DNA of 9,269 bases, taken from Rhodospirillaceae bacterium. Lineage in GTDB: Bacteria; Pseudomonadota; Alphaproteobacteria; Rhodospirillales; Magnetospirillaceae. The position numbers were made by a program, and so were the translations under genes. The stretch lies in contig DUZC01000068.1 of NCBI GenBank assembly GCA_013349735.1, forward strand, positions 1 to 9,269, written 5' to 3'. A model generated the notes under the pieces. That model worked only from the letters and a program-made list of their open reading frames with translations. It was not told where the DNA came from and did no database searches. Shown piece by piece: positions 1 to 7,882 of this stretch. The stretch's first letter is position 1. Each line of letters begins with the position of its first letter.

Positions 1-783
1 GGGCAGCACCGCCTTGACCCTCCCCTCGCCGGGACCGCGCCCGAACAGGCCGCCGTAATGGAAGGCTTGAAGAGCGGTGGCCACCTGATAGCTGTCGCCG
101 GCCGCGGGGTCGAGGAAACGGTCGATGCGGCTGGCCACATGGCTGAAGGTGAAATAGGCGGACACCAATCCGCCCAGCCCGACCACCATGCCCAACATGA
201 CCCAGACCAAGGGCAGGCCGGCCAAAAAGAACTCGACGAACCAGACCGAGGACACCACCAGGGTCATGCCGACATCCGGTTGCAGCAAAAGCAGCGCCGC
301 CACCAGGAAGTAAAGCCCCAGGGACACGGCATTGCCGGGGAAATTTTCATTCAGCCTTTGTTCCGCGAACATCCAGGCGGCCACCACCGCAAAGGTCGGT
401 TTGACAAATTCCGAGGGCTGGATGCTGATCCCGGCCAAAGTGATCCAGCGGGTCGCGCCTTTGATTTCCTGACCAAGCAGCAAGGTCGCGGCCATCATCA
501 AAAGGGCGCCGATAAAGCCCAGGCAGGCTAGCCTGCGCACTTGCAGGGGCGATAACAGCGAGACGGCGAAAATCACCAGCAGCGCCGGCGGTAAAAAGAC
601 GAACTGACGACGGACGAAGTGGAAATGATCGGTGCCGATCCGTTCCGCCACTGCCGGACTGGCGGCCAGGATCAGCATGGCGCCGACGCCGGCCAGCATA
701 GCCACCGAAGCCATGGTCCAGCGATCCACGGTCCACCACCAGCGGCCAATCACAGAGGTGTCGGTGCGCGATAGGGTGATCAT
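1..783 (-). CDS. ftsW: FtsW, septal peptidoglycan glycosyltransferase (SEDS family), 3' end cut by window
   Basis: FtsW is the inner-membrane SEDS polymerase that joins lipid II into septal glycan strands, working with FtsI. The reading frame opens with ATG at 783-781 and stays open to base 1. It gives 261 of the roughly 380 residues usual for the family. The short cytoplasmic leader (RTDTS..GRWWWTVDRW, about residues 6-22) is followed by hydrophobic segments near residues 24-42, 61-78, 87-104, 128-140, 152-168, 171-189 and 191-211. Family motifs visible are KGATRWI (108-114), IQPSEFVK (121-128), QPDVG (168-172) and GGLFGRGPGEG (244-254). The conserved LPxAHTDF region with the proposed catalytic Asp should begin just past the window edge. 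The start overlaps the murD stop by four bases (ATGA). A GAGG at 794-791 sits 7 bases before the ATG, which supports this start. murG is expected next. Confidence 0.96.
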   Translation of the reverse strand, partial: MITLSRTDTSVIGRWWWTVDRWTMASVAMLAGVGAMLILAASPAVAERIGTDHFHFVRRQFVFLPPALLVIFAVSLLSPLQVRRLACLGFIGALLMMAATLLLGQEIKGATRWITLAGISIQPSEFVKPTFAVVAAWMFAEQRLNENFPGNAVSLGLYFLVAALLLLQPDVGMTLVVSSVWFVEFFLAGLPLVWVMLGMVVGLGGLVSAYFTFSHVASRIDRFLDPAAGDSYQVATALQAFHYGGLFGRGPGEGRVKAVLP

Positions 784-2165
784 CCCGCCCCCTCGCTTTT
801 AGCCAGACGTTGAACCAATTGGCGGAATATCTGGCCGCGATGTTCGAAACTGTTGAATTGGTCCCAGGACGCGCAGGCCGGGGACAAAAGGACCACCGCC
901 TCGGGATGGCCATCGGCCAGCGCCGTTTCGAAGGCCCGGCTGACCGCGACATCCAGGGTGCCGCACCGCTCGAAGGCGGCTTTGCCGCTTAAAGTGGCGG
1001 CAAAGGCTTCGCTTGCCTCGCCGATCAGAAAGGCTTTGCGAATGCGTCCAAACAGAGGGCTCAGCGCGGCGATGCCGCCTTCCTTGGCTTGGCCGCCGGC
1101 CAGCCAATAGATCTCGTTATAACAAAGCAGAGCCTTTTCCGCGGCATCGGCATTGGTGGCCTTGCTGTCATTGATGAAGCGGATGCCTTTGAGTTCGGCG
1201 ACCTGTTCCTGGCGATGCGCAAGCCCGGGGTAACTTTCCAGGCCCGCGCAAATGGTGGCGACGTCAATGCCCGATGCCCGCGCCGCCGCATAGGCCGCGC
1301 ACGCATTCTGCCAATTATGCCGCCCCGGCAGATGGGGCAAAAGCCGCAGATCGATCATCGGACGGTTGCGTCCGTCGCAGTCATCGATCAAAACGCCGCT
1401 ATGGCCGGAAACGCCGCCTTGCACCGGCTGCTGGGCCGAAATCGCGATGGCCGTACCGTTTTCGCGGCAGGTTTCGAGGATTTTGCGGCTGGCCTCGTCA
1501 TCGACGCCGACAACGGCGACGCCGCCCGGACGAAGCCGTTTAAACAGGCTGGCTTTGGCGGCAACATAGCCGTCCATGCCGCCATGCCGGCTCAGATGGT
1601 CGGCGCTGATATTGAGCAGGACCGCCACATCGAAGCCGGCCTGATCGAGCAATTCCAGTTGATAAGAGGACAGTTCCAGCACATAGCTGCCGCTTCTTTC
1701 CAAGATCGGCAGGTCAAGGGCCGGGGTGCCGAGATTGCCGCCGGCGGCAGCGGTCACTCCGGCTGTGGCAAGGATATGGTGGATCAGGCTGGTTGTGGTC
1801 GATTTCCCGTTGGTGCCGGTGACCGCGATCATGCGGGTCGCCGGATTGCAGCGGGCCAGCAATTCTACATCGCAGACCAGGCTGATCCCTTTGGCGCGGG
1901 CTCTTTCCGCGACGGGATGGGGTTTGGGATGGGTGTGCGCGATGCCCGGACTCCAGACCATCAGTCCGACCGAGGACAGATCAGCCTGATACAGATCCAC
2001 CAGATCCACCCCGGCGGCTTCACCGGCCTGCCTGGCCTCCTTGCTGTCATCCCAGGCCCAGACCACCGCGCCGCTGTCTTGCAGGGCATGGACGCTGGCG
2101 GTGCCGGACTTGCCCAGCCCCATCACCGCCACGGTCTTGTTTCTGAGAAAAGAGAGACTGGGCAT
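780..2165 (-). CDS. murD: MurD, UDP-N-acetylmuramoyl-L-alanine:D-glutamate ligase
   Basis: This cytoplasmic ATP-dependent ligase adds D-glutamate to UDP-MurNAc-L-Ala, the second amino acid of the stem peptide. At 461 residues it is close to the usual MurD length (about 440-460). The N-terminal UDP-binding domain starts with VMGLGKSG (14-21). The central ATPase domain has the P-loop GTNGKST (117-123), ELSSYQL (164-170) and LNISADHLSRHG (184-195). AKASLF (203-208) contains the Lys that is carbamylated in Mur ligases. The C-terminal domain begins around GRHNWQNACAA (281-291), then LAHRQE (315-320), NDSKATN (332-338) and LLSPACASWDQF (426-437). The last motif is typical of MurD and separates it from MurC, E and F. 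The ATG at 2165-2163 lies 10 bases after the mraY stop. No clear Shine-Dalgarno is visible before it, so translation may depend on ribosomes finishing mraY (inference). The stop overlaps the ftsW start. Confidence 0.98.
   Translation of the reverse strand: MPSLSFLRNKTVAVMGLGKSGTASVHALQDSGAVVWAWDDSKEARQAGEAAGVDLVDLYQADLSSVGLMVWSPGIAHTHPKPHPVAERARAKGISLVCDVELLARCNPATRMIAVTGTNGKSTTTSLIHHILATAGVTAAAGGNLGTPALDLPILERSGSYVLELSSYQLELLDQAGFDVAVLLNISADHLSRHGGMDGYVAAKASLFKRLRPGGVAVVGVDDEASRKILETCRENGTAIAISAQQPVQGGVSGHSGVLIDDCDGRNRPMIDLRLLPHLPGRHNWQNACAAYAAARASGIDVATICAGLESYPGLAHRQEQVAELKGIRFINDSKATNADAAEKALLCYNEIYWLAGGQAKEGGIAALSPLFGRIRKAFLIGEASEAFAATLSGKAAFERCGTLDVAVSRAFETALADGHPEAVVLLSPACASWDQFNSFEHRGQIFRQLVQRLAKSEGAG
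1992..2009. repeat. Two perfect 9-base tandem copies within murD
   Basis: The unit cagatccac (plus strand) occurs at 1992-2000 and 2001-2009. It is in frame in murD and encodes the VDLVDL stretch (residues 53-58) in the N-terminal domain. No function is implied. Confidence 0.7.
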
Positions 2166-2175
2166 CGGGTTTCGC

Positions 2176-3264
2176 TTAACGCAGCTTGAGAGTGGACAGA
2201 CCGACCAGCGCCAGAATGCCGGCGATGATCCAGAAACGGATGACGACGGTTGGTTCGGCCCACCCTTTCTTTTCGAAGTGATGATGCAAGGGCGCCATGC
2301 GAAACACCCGCTTGCCGGTCAATTTGAACGAGGCGACCTGAACGATGACCGATACGGTTTCCAGCACGAAAAGTCCGCCGACGATGGCCAGGACGATTTC
2401 ATGCTTGGTGACGACGCTCATCGCGCCCAGCGCGCCGCCGAGCGCCAAAGACCCGGTATCGCCCATGAAAACCATCGCCGGTGGCGCGTTGAACCATAAA
2501 AAGCCCAGACCGGCCCCAACCATGGCGCCGCAGAACACGGCGAGTTCGCCGCTTCCGGGAACATGGTGGATCTGCAGGTAATTCGCGAAGATGGCGTGAC
2601 CGACGAGATAAGAGATCAAGGCGAAGACGCCGGCGGCGATCATCACCGGGACGGTCGCCAGACCGTCCAACCCATCGGTCAGATTGACCGCGTTCGAGGC
2701 TCCCACCATGACAAAACTGGCAAAAACCACATAGCCCCACCCCATCTGGATCAGCAGATTCTTGAAGAAGGGCACCGCCAGCGCATGCGACAGCGGATCG
2801 GGCATCAGGCGCAGCGTCAACAGCGAGGCAATCACCGCGAGAAGAATCTGCAGGGCCATTTTTAGCCGGCCGGGCAGGCCCTTGCTATTGCGCTTGCTGA
2901 CCTTAAGAAAGTCGTCGGCAAAGCCAATCAGCCCATAGCCCAGGGTCACCATCAGGACGATCCACACATAGGCGTTGGTCAGATCCGCCCAAAGCAGGGT
3001 CGATAAGGTCAGGGCCAGCAAAATCAGAAAGCCGCCCATGGTGGGCGTGCCCTTTTTGGTCAAAAGATGGCTTTCGGGGCCGTCGTCGCGGATCGGTTGG
3101 CCGCGGCCTTGCTTTTGGCGCAGCAGGCGAATGACAAAAGGCCCGGCAACGAAGGAAATAATCAGCGAGGTCAGCACCGCGCCACCGGTCCGAAAGGTGA
3201 GATAGCGGAACAGATTGAAGACCGCAACTTGGTCGACCAGGGGATAGAGCAGATTGTAAAGCAT
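2176..3264 (-). CDS. mraY: MraY, phospho-N-acetylmuramoyl-pentapeptide transferase
   Basis: MraY is the integral inner-membrane enzyme that moves phospho-MurNAc-pentapeptide from UDP onto undecaprenyl phosphate, giving lipid I. The 362 residues match the usual length (about 360) and form about ten hydrophobic segments with short loops. Signature motifs are all present: GTPTMGG (72-78), the Asp pair in GFADDFLKVSKRNSKGLPG (114-132), NAVNLTDGLDGLA (191-203), FMGDTGSLALGG (266-277) with the catalytic-site Asp, and the cytoplasmic PLHHHFEKKGW (325-335). These separate MraY from the related WecA/TagO transferases, which lack the HHH loop. The ATG is at 3264-3262, 16 bases after the murF stop (TAG). 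A GGGAG at 3280-3276 lies 11 bases before the ATG, and a GAGG directly abuts the ATG, too close to act as a ribosome site. The TAA stop lies 10 bases before murD. Confidence 0.98.
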   Translation of the reverse strand: MLYNLLYPLVDQVAVFNLFRYLTFRTGGAVLTSLIISFVAGPFVIRLLRQKQGRGQPIRDDGPESHLLTKKGTPTMGGFLILLALTLSTLLWADLTNAYVWIVLMVTLGYGLIGFADDFLKVSKRNSKGLPGRLKMALQILLAVIASLLTLRLMPDPLSHALAVPFFKNLLIQMGWGYVVFASFVMVGASNAVNLTDGLDGLATVPVMIAAGVFALISYLVGHAIFANYLQIHHVPGSGELAVFCGAMVGAGLGFLWFNAPPAMVFMGDTGSLALGGALGAMSVVTKHEIVLAIVGGLFVLETVSVIVQVASFKLTGKRVFRMAPLHHHFEKKGWAEPTVVIRFWIIAGILALVGLSTLKLR

Positions 3265-3280
3265 CCTCGTCTTGGCTCCC

Positions 3281-4705
3281 CTAGCCTGATTGAGCGGATT
3301 GTTTAAGCGCCGCCAGTTCTTCTAAGCGGGCGACGACGCGGCCCATGCGACTGCCGGCCGATCCCTTGACCATGAGCACATCCCCGGCCTGGGTCGCGGC
3401 TTCCAGCAGATCAGCCAGCCCGTCAGCGGCCTCGGCATGGGCGCCCCGGCGGTCCGAAGGTAAAGAGTCGTGCAAATTGCGCATCAAGGGGCCGGCGGTA
3501 AAAACCTTGTCGATGCCCCATTCGATCACCGCGCCGGCCAGCCCGCCATGGAGGACAGGACCGGCATGGCCCAATTCCAGCATGTCGCCCAGGACGGCGA
3601 TTCGCCGGCCCCCGGCGGGCGGTTTGGTACTGCCCAGGGCGGCGATGGCGGCCTTCATCGAGACCGGGCTGGCATTGTAAGATTCATCAATGACCAGGAT
3701 CTGGCCTTGACCCCAGCTCAGAGTTTTGCGCAGCCCCCGGCCTTTTGGGGCGGCCATCTGGCCCAAAGCCTGGGCGGCGGTGGCCAAGGGAACGCCGACG
3801 GCCGTGGCCGCCAGCAGGACCGCAAGACTGTTCAGCCCCCATTGCCGTCCGGCGACGCCGATGCGGTAGCTGATGGCCTGATCGCCGAACAGGGCAAAAA
3901 CCATGGTGGCGGTCGGATCGATGGCGCAATCGAGCAGCCGGCCGTCGGCATCGATATGCCAGCCAAAGCCGGCGATTTTTGCTGCGCCGGACTGGCTGGC
4001 CTGCTGGGCGAGATAGCCGAAATGGGGATTGTCGCGCGGCAGGATGGCGGTGCCGCCCGGTTCCAGGCCTAGAAAGATTTCGGCTTTCGCCTCGGCAATC
4101 TTTTCTACCGAGGGAAAGAATTCAAGATGCACGGCTTCCACCGCGGTAATCAGCGCCAAATGAGGACGGACCAGGCGGGTCAGCGGGGTGATTTCGCCAG
4201 GATGGTTCATTCCCAATTCGAAAATTGCGAAGGCCGCGTCGGCGGGCAGGCGGGCCAGAGACAGCGGGACGCCCCAATGATTGTTGAAACTGCCGACACT
4301 GGCATGGGTCGGGCCGGCCGCGGCAAGGGCGAGCCGCAGCATTTCTTTGGTCCCGGTTTTCCCGACACTGCCGGTGACGGCGAGGATCCGCGCCGCCGAA
4401 CGCTGGCGCGCCCGGATGGCCAGATCGGTCAGGCCGGCCAAACTGTCCTTGACCAGGAGCAGCGGCGCGTCGCTGGGCAAATCTTCCGAGCGCTGATCGA
4501 CCAGGGCGGCCGCCGCGCCCCGGGCCAGCGCATCGGACACGAAATTATGGCCGTCATGCTGCGGCCCGCGGATGGCGACGAAGAGATCGCCGGGGCTGAC
4601 CGTGCGGCTGTCAATGGAAATGCCTTGCGCCTGCCAGTCCGGGCCAAATGCCTGGCCGCCGGTTGCCGCCAACGCATCCTGAGAGGTCCATAAGGGCGCG
4701 GTCAT
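3281..4705 (-). CDS. murF: MurF, UDP-MurNAc-tripeptide:D-alanyl-D-alanine ligase
   Basis: This cytoplasmic ATP-dependent ligase adds the D-Ala-D-Ala dipeptide to UDP-MurNAc-tripeptide, completing the pentapeptide that MraY uses. The 474 residues are slightly above the usual 450-460. The N-terminal domain contains IDSRTVSPGDLFVAIRG (31-47). The ATPase domain has the P-loop GSVGKTGTKE (112-121), SFNNHWGVPLSL (139-150), FELGMNHPGEI (162-172) and AKAEIF (206-211) with the conserved carbamylated Lys. The C-terminal domain has IDESYNASP (339-347), VLGDMLELG (371-379) and VKGSAGSRM (446-454). SFNNHWGVP and DESYNASP are diagnostic for MurF. The P-loop has Val and Gly where E. coli-type enzymes have Asn and Thr; the GKT core is intact. 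The ATG at 4705-4703 overlaps the murE stop by four bases (ATGA). AAGGA at 4716-4712, 6 bases upstream, supports the start. Confidence 0.98.
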   Translation of the reverse strand: MTAPLWTSQDALAATGGQAFGPDWQAQGISIDSRTVSPGDLFVAIRGPQHDGHNFVSDALARGAAAALVDQRSEDLPSDAPLLLVKDSLAGLTDLAIRARQRSAARILAVTGSVGKTGTKEMLRLALAAAGPTHASVGSFNNHWGVPLSLARLPADAAFAIFELGMNHPGEITPLTRLVRPHLALITAVEAVHLEFFPSVEKIAEAKAEIFLGLEPGGTAILPRDNPHFGYLAQQASQSGAAKIAGFGWHIDADGRLLDCAIDPTATMVFALFGDQAISYRIGVAGRQWGLNSLAVLLAATAVGVPLATAAQALGQMAAPKGRGLRKTLSWGQGQILVIDESYNASPVSMKAAIAALGSTKPPAGGRRIAVLGDMLELGHAGPVLHGGLAGAVIEWGIDKVFTAGPLMRNLHDSLPSDRRGAHAEAADGLADLLEAATQAGDVLMVKGSAGSRMGRVVARLEELAALKQSAQSG

Positions 4706-6141
4706 GAGCGGTCCTTCAGGATCTGGCGGATTTCCTCGGCGTCATCGAAGGGCACTGTCCGGTCGCCGATGATTTGGCCGGTTTCGTGGCCTTTGCCGGC
4801 CAACACCAAAAGATCACCATCGGCCAAACCGCCGATCGCTGTCCGGATGGCCTCGCGGCGATCGGCGATTTCGACCGCGGCCGGGCAGGCGGCGCGGATT
4901 GCGGCGCGGATTGCGGCGGCATTTTCATGGCGCGGATTGTCGTCGGTGATAAAAACGCGGTCGGCCAGACGGGCGGCGATCGCGCCCATTTCCGGGCGTT
5001 TGCCAGGATCGCGGTCGCCGCCGCACCCAAACAGGACGATCAGGCGCTTGCGGGCATGTGGGCGCAGCGCGGATAGAAGCGCGCTCAAGGCATCAGGGGT
5101 ATGGGCGTAATCGACGTAAAGGCTGGCGCCTGTCCCGGTGGTGGCGACATGTTCAAGACGTCCGGGGACGCCTTCGAGATGGGAAAGGGCGGCGATGGCC
5201 CGGGTTGGGTCAGCCCCGGTGGCCAGGGCCAGACCCAGCGCCGCCAGCGCGTTTTCGGCTTGGAAAGCCCCGGCCAGCGGCAAATGCAGGTGAAGTTCGC
5301 GACCGGCGACCAGAAGCTCGAGATCCTGCCCCTGCTGCGCCGGGTGAAGGCCGGCCAGACGAATCTCTGCGCCATTGCGGCCGTAGCTTATCGTGCGATG
5401 CCCACGCAAGCGGCAAAGCGCCAGCAGTTCTTCGGCGACGTCGCTGTCGGCATTGATGACCGCGCCCCCACCGGCTGGCAGGATTTCGCCAAACAAACGG
5501 AGTTTTGCCTGCCGGTAAGCCAGCATCCCGCTATGATAATCAAGATGATCGCGGGTCAGATTGGTGAAGGCGGCAGCGGCCAGCTTCACCCCGTCCAGGC
5601 GATGTTGATCCAGGCCATGGCTCGAGGCTTCCAGGGCCGCATGGCTGACCCCGTCCTCGGCCATTTGGGCCAGCCAGCCATGCAGACTGACCGGATCGGG
5701 CGTGGTCAATGAGGCGTTGAGGGTGCGCTTGGGCGAAATCAGGCCGATCGTACCCAGACTGGCGGCGGCATAGCCGAGATGCGACCAGATCTGACGGGTG
5801 AAATTGGTGACCGAGGTCTTGCCATTGGTGCCGGTGACCGCCACCGTGACCGCAGGTTGGGCCGCGAAATAGCCGGCGGCCAGCAGGGCAAAACGACGTC
5901 TTGGATTGCTGTCGGTGATCAAGGCGGCCCTGGAATCTTCCAGGCGGGTGCCGTGGGCGGCAAGCACCGCCACGGCGCCGCGGCTAAGGGCGTCCGGTAT
6001 AAAGCGCCGGCCATCCTCTTTGCCACCCGACAGGGCGGCGAACAGATAGCCACTCTGGACCTGACGCGAATCCGCAGTCAGCCCCTTGATCTCTGGGTTG
6101 ATGGCGAAGGGCGTGCCCAAGATGTCACTCAGTTTCGGCAA
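4702..6141 (-). CDS. murE: MurE, UDP-MurNAc-L-Ala-D-Glu:meso-diaminopimelate ligase
   Basis: This cytoplasmic ATP-dependent ligase adds the third stem-peptide residue. The DNPR motif in ITDDNPRHE (398-406) marks enzymes that use meso-diaminopimelate rather than lysine. The 479 residues fit the family (about 480-500). Seen in order: LTADSRQVQSGYLFAAL (21-37) in the UDP-binding domain, P-loop GTNGKTS (104-110), TTPDP (146-150), EASSHGLDQHR (171-181), LTRDHLDYH (195-203), the conserved Lys in QAKLRLF (211-217), YVDYAHTPD (342-350) and GCGGDRD (372-378). The start is TTG at 6141-6139. It is the only plausible start codon between the upstream in-frame stop at 6165-6163 and the conserved N-terminus, and GAGG at 6152-6149 lies 7 bases before it. 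The next in-frame TTG, 7 codons downstream, is less well placed. The gene overlaps ftsI by 17 bases and its stop overlaps the murF start by four. Confidence 0.97.
   Translation of the reverse strand: MPKLSDILGTPFAINPEIKGLTADSRQVQSGYLFAALSGGKEDGRRFIPDALSRGAVAVLAAHGTRLEDSRAALITDSNPRRRFALLAAGYFAAQPAVTVAVTGTNGKTSVTNFTRQIWSHLGYAAASLGTIGLISPKRTLNASLTTPDPVSLHGWLAQMAEDGVSHAALEASSHGLDQHRLDGVKLAAAAFTNLTRDHLDYHSGMLAYRQAKLRLFGEILPAGGGAVINADSDVAEELLALCRLRGHRTISYGRNGAEIRLAGLHPAQQGQDLELLVAGRELHLHLPLAGAFQAENALAALGLALATGADPTRAIAALSHLEGVPGRLEHVATTGTGASLYVDYAHTPDALSALLSALRPHARKRLIVLFGCGGDRDPGKRPEMGAIAARLADRVFITDDNPRHENAAAIRAAIRAACPAAVEIADRREAIRTAIGGLADGDLLVLAGKGHETGQIIGDRTVPFDDAEEIRQILKDRS
4891..4914. repeat. 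Two perfect 12-base tandem copies within murE
   Basis: The unit ggcgcggattgc (plus strand) occurs at 4891-4902 and 4903-4914. It is in frame within murE and produces the IRAAIRAA repeat at about residues 411-418, just after the DNPRHE motif. This is probably a simple in-frame duplication in a helical segment. Confidence 0.8.
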
Positions 6142-7882
6142 CGGCGACCCTCTTGGTGTCTTTCACCTTCAAGGACGCGTTTTGCGCCATATGTTGTTTG
6201 GCGATTTCCAGATCTTCGGCAGAGGGCGACAGCCCCAAAATCGGTCCGATCTGAGCGACCATGCGACCGACCGCCGGTGCCGCGGTCCAGCCGGCGGTGG
6301 CAAAACCGAAGCTTTCCTTATTGCCTTGCGGTTCATCGATCATCGCCAGAATGACATAGCGCGGATTGCTGGACGGGAAGGTCGCGATGAATGAGGAAAG
6401 AAGCGATTTCCGGTGGTAACCGCCGCCGGCGCTTTTTTCCGCAGTTCCGGTTTTGCCGCCCACCTCATAGCCGGGGACATCGGCCTTTTCCCCGGTTCCG
6501 CCGGTGACCACCATGCGCATCAGCCGGCGCATATCGCGCGAGGTTTGTTCCTTGACGACCTGCTGGCCGGGGACGGCTTCCCCGTCTTCACGTTTCAGGA
6601 TGGTCGCCGGATGGAACATCCCGCCATTCACCAGGGCGGCGACACCGCTCATCATATGCAAAGGGGTTACGGCCATGCCATGACCATAAGCGACGGTCAT
6701 GACACTGATGTCCCGCCAGGGATTGGGGGTCAAAGGCGAGCCGATTTCCGGCAATTCGATATTGGAGGGCCGCATCAACCCGACGCGGGTAAGAAAGGCC
6801 TTCTGCCGCTCCTGGCCAAGATCCAGCGCCATACGGGCGGACCCGATATTTGAGGAATGGATAAGGATTTCGGGAACGGTTAGCCAGCGATTCTCGGAAT
6901 GATAGTCGCTGATTTCGAAGCGGGCGATTTTAAGCGGATGGGTCGCATCATAGCTGCTGTTCAGGGTGGCGACGCCGCTGTCCAAAGCGGCCGCGGTGTT
7001 GAACAGCTTGAAGGTGCTGCCCATTTCATAGACGCCCAGGGTGGCGCGGTTGAACATCGCCTCGGCATTGGCGCTGGCCAGATTGTTAGGATTGAAATCC
7101 GGCAGCGAAATCATGGCCAGGACTTCGCCGCTTCGCACATCCATGACCATGCCGGTGGCGCCGATGGCGTGGAAATCCGCCATGGTGCGGGCCAGTTCAT
7201 TCCGTAAAACCGTTTGCAGACGAATGTCCAAAGACAGCCGCAGCGGTTCATGGCGGGCTTTCAACTCGCCTTCGAAGGCTTTTTCGACGCCGGCAATGCC
7301 TTTATTGTCAAGATCGGTCAGACCGACCACATGCGCCGCCAGTTCGCCTTGCGGGTAAATGCGCTTTTCGCCTTTTTCAAAATAGAGGCCGGGAATGCCG
7401 AGCGCGTTGATCTCATATTCCTGACGGGGGGTCAGGTTGCGGCGCAGATAGGCAAAGGCGCGGTCGCCCTGAAGCTTGGCGCGGACTTCGCTCAGGCTAA
7501 GATCGGGCAGAACGCCGACAATGCGTTTGGCGGCTTCGCTTTTTTCCAGGATTTCATGGGGATGGGCATAAAGCGAAACGGTTGGCAGGCTGGTCGCCAG
7601 CAAAACACCATTGCGGTCCATCACATCGGCGCGCTCGAGCGCCAGCCCGGCAACTTTCTGTCGATGCGCCTGCGAGGTGCCGTTGCCCTTGCTCAGGGTC
7701 ACATCCACCATCCGTCCGGCAATCACCGAGAAGGCCACCGTGAACATGGCGGCGGTGACGATCAGCCGGACCCGACCGGTTTCAATGGCCCGTTTTTGCG
7801 CCCCTTCGAGATGCAGCCGGCCCGCCTCTTCCAATTGTTCGCCGGGATAGAGCGACGGCCGGCGTTTCAACCATCCGATCAT
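6125..7882 (-). CDS. ftsI: FtsI/PBP3, septal peptidoglycan D,D-transpeptidase
   Basis: FtsI is the class B penicillin-binding protein that crosslinks septal peptidoglycan with FtsW and is the target of several beta-lactams. The 585 residues match E. coli PBP3 closely in length. A basic cytoplasmic tail (1-38) precedes one membrane anchor (about 39-57, IVTAAMFTVAFSVIAG). The periplasmic non-catalytic domain follows, with RADVMDRNG (84-92), YFEKGEKRIYPQGELAAHVVG (167-187) and LSLDIRLQ (216-223). The transpeptidase domain carries all three active-site motifs: STFK (289-292, nucleophile Ser289), SSN (343-345) and KTGT (477-480). No PASTA domains are present. The ATG at 7882-7880 overlaps the ftsL stop by four bases (ATGA) and follows a full AGGAGG at 7893-7888. 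The C-terminus (about 555-585) is polar with no recognised motif. Its last 17 bases are shared with murE. Confidence 0.98.
   Translation of the reverse strand: MIGWLKRRPSLYPGEQLEEAGRLHLEGAQKRAIETGRVRLIVTAAMFTVAFSVIAGRMVDVTLSKGNGTSQAHRQKVAGLALERADVMDRNGVLLATSLPTVSLYAHPHEILEKSEAAKRIVGVLPDLSLSEVRAKLQGDRAFAYLRRNLTPRQEYEINALGIPGLYFEKGEKRIYPQGELAAHVVGLTDLDNKGIAGVEKAFEGELKARHEPLRLSLDIRLQTVLRNELARTMADFHAIGATGMVMDVRSGEVLAMISLPDFNPNNLASANAEAMFNRATLGVYEMGSTFKLFNTAAALDSGVATLNSSYDATHPLKIARFEISDYHSENRWLTVPEILIHSSNIGSARMALDLGQERQKAFLTRVGLMRPSNIELPEIGSPLTPNPWRDISVMTVAYGHGMAVTPLHMMSGVAALVNGGMFHPATILKREDGEAVPGQQVVKEQTSRDMRRLMRMVVTGGTGEKADVPGYEVGGKTGTAEKSAGGGYHRKSLLSSFIATFPSSNPRYVILAMIDEPQGNKESFGFATAGWTAAPAVGRMVAQIGPILGLSPSAEDLEIAKQHMAQNASLKVKDTKRVAVAETE
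6148..6154 (-). promoter_or_regulatory. Ribosome binding site that supports the TTG start of murE
   Basis: The minus strand reads AAGAGGG inside the last codons of ftsI. Its GAGG core (6152-6149) is seven bases before the TTG at 6141-6139. There is no ATG or GTG between the upstream in-frame stop (6165-6163) and the conserved MurE N-terminus, so this site and TTG decide the start. Confidence 0.7.

Noticed and set aside
58..531. Plus-strand open frame with many His, Gln and Gly codons
   Set aside because: It lies opposite ftsW. The His/Gln richness is the complement of hydrophobic membrane codons, not a real His-rich protein.
347..952. Minus-strand open frame of 201 codons spanning the murD/ftsW junction
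   Set aside because: It is out of frame with both murD and ftsW, whose own frames carry conserved motifs across the same bases.
1089..2189. Long plus-strand open frame of 366 codons opposite murD
   Set aside because: It lies entirely antisense to murD, whose conserved motifs are unambiguous. Its translation shows no family motif. Long antisense frames are common opposite GC-rich genes with strong third-position bias.
3265..3280. Gap between murF and mraY as a possible promoter or terminator
   Set aside because: At 16 bases it is too short for either, and it shows only a weak ribosome-binding-like purine stretch.
3470..4072. Plus-strand open frame of 200 codons opposite murF
   Set aside because: It is antisense to murF and its composition is that of a shadow frame.
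5101..5712. Plus-strand open frame of 203 codons opposite murE
   Set aside because: It is a complementary shadow of a well-supported murE, with no motif.
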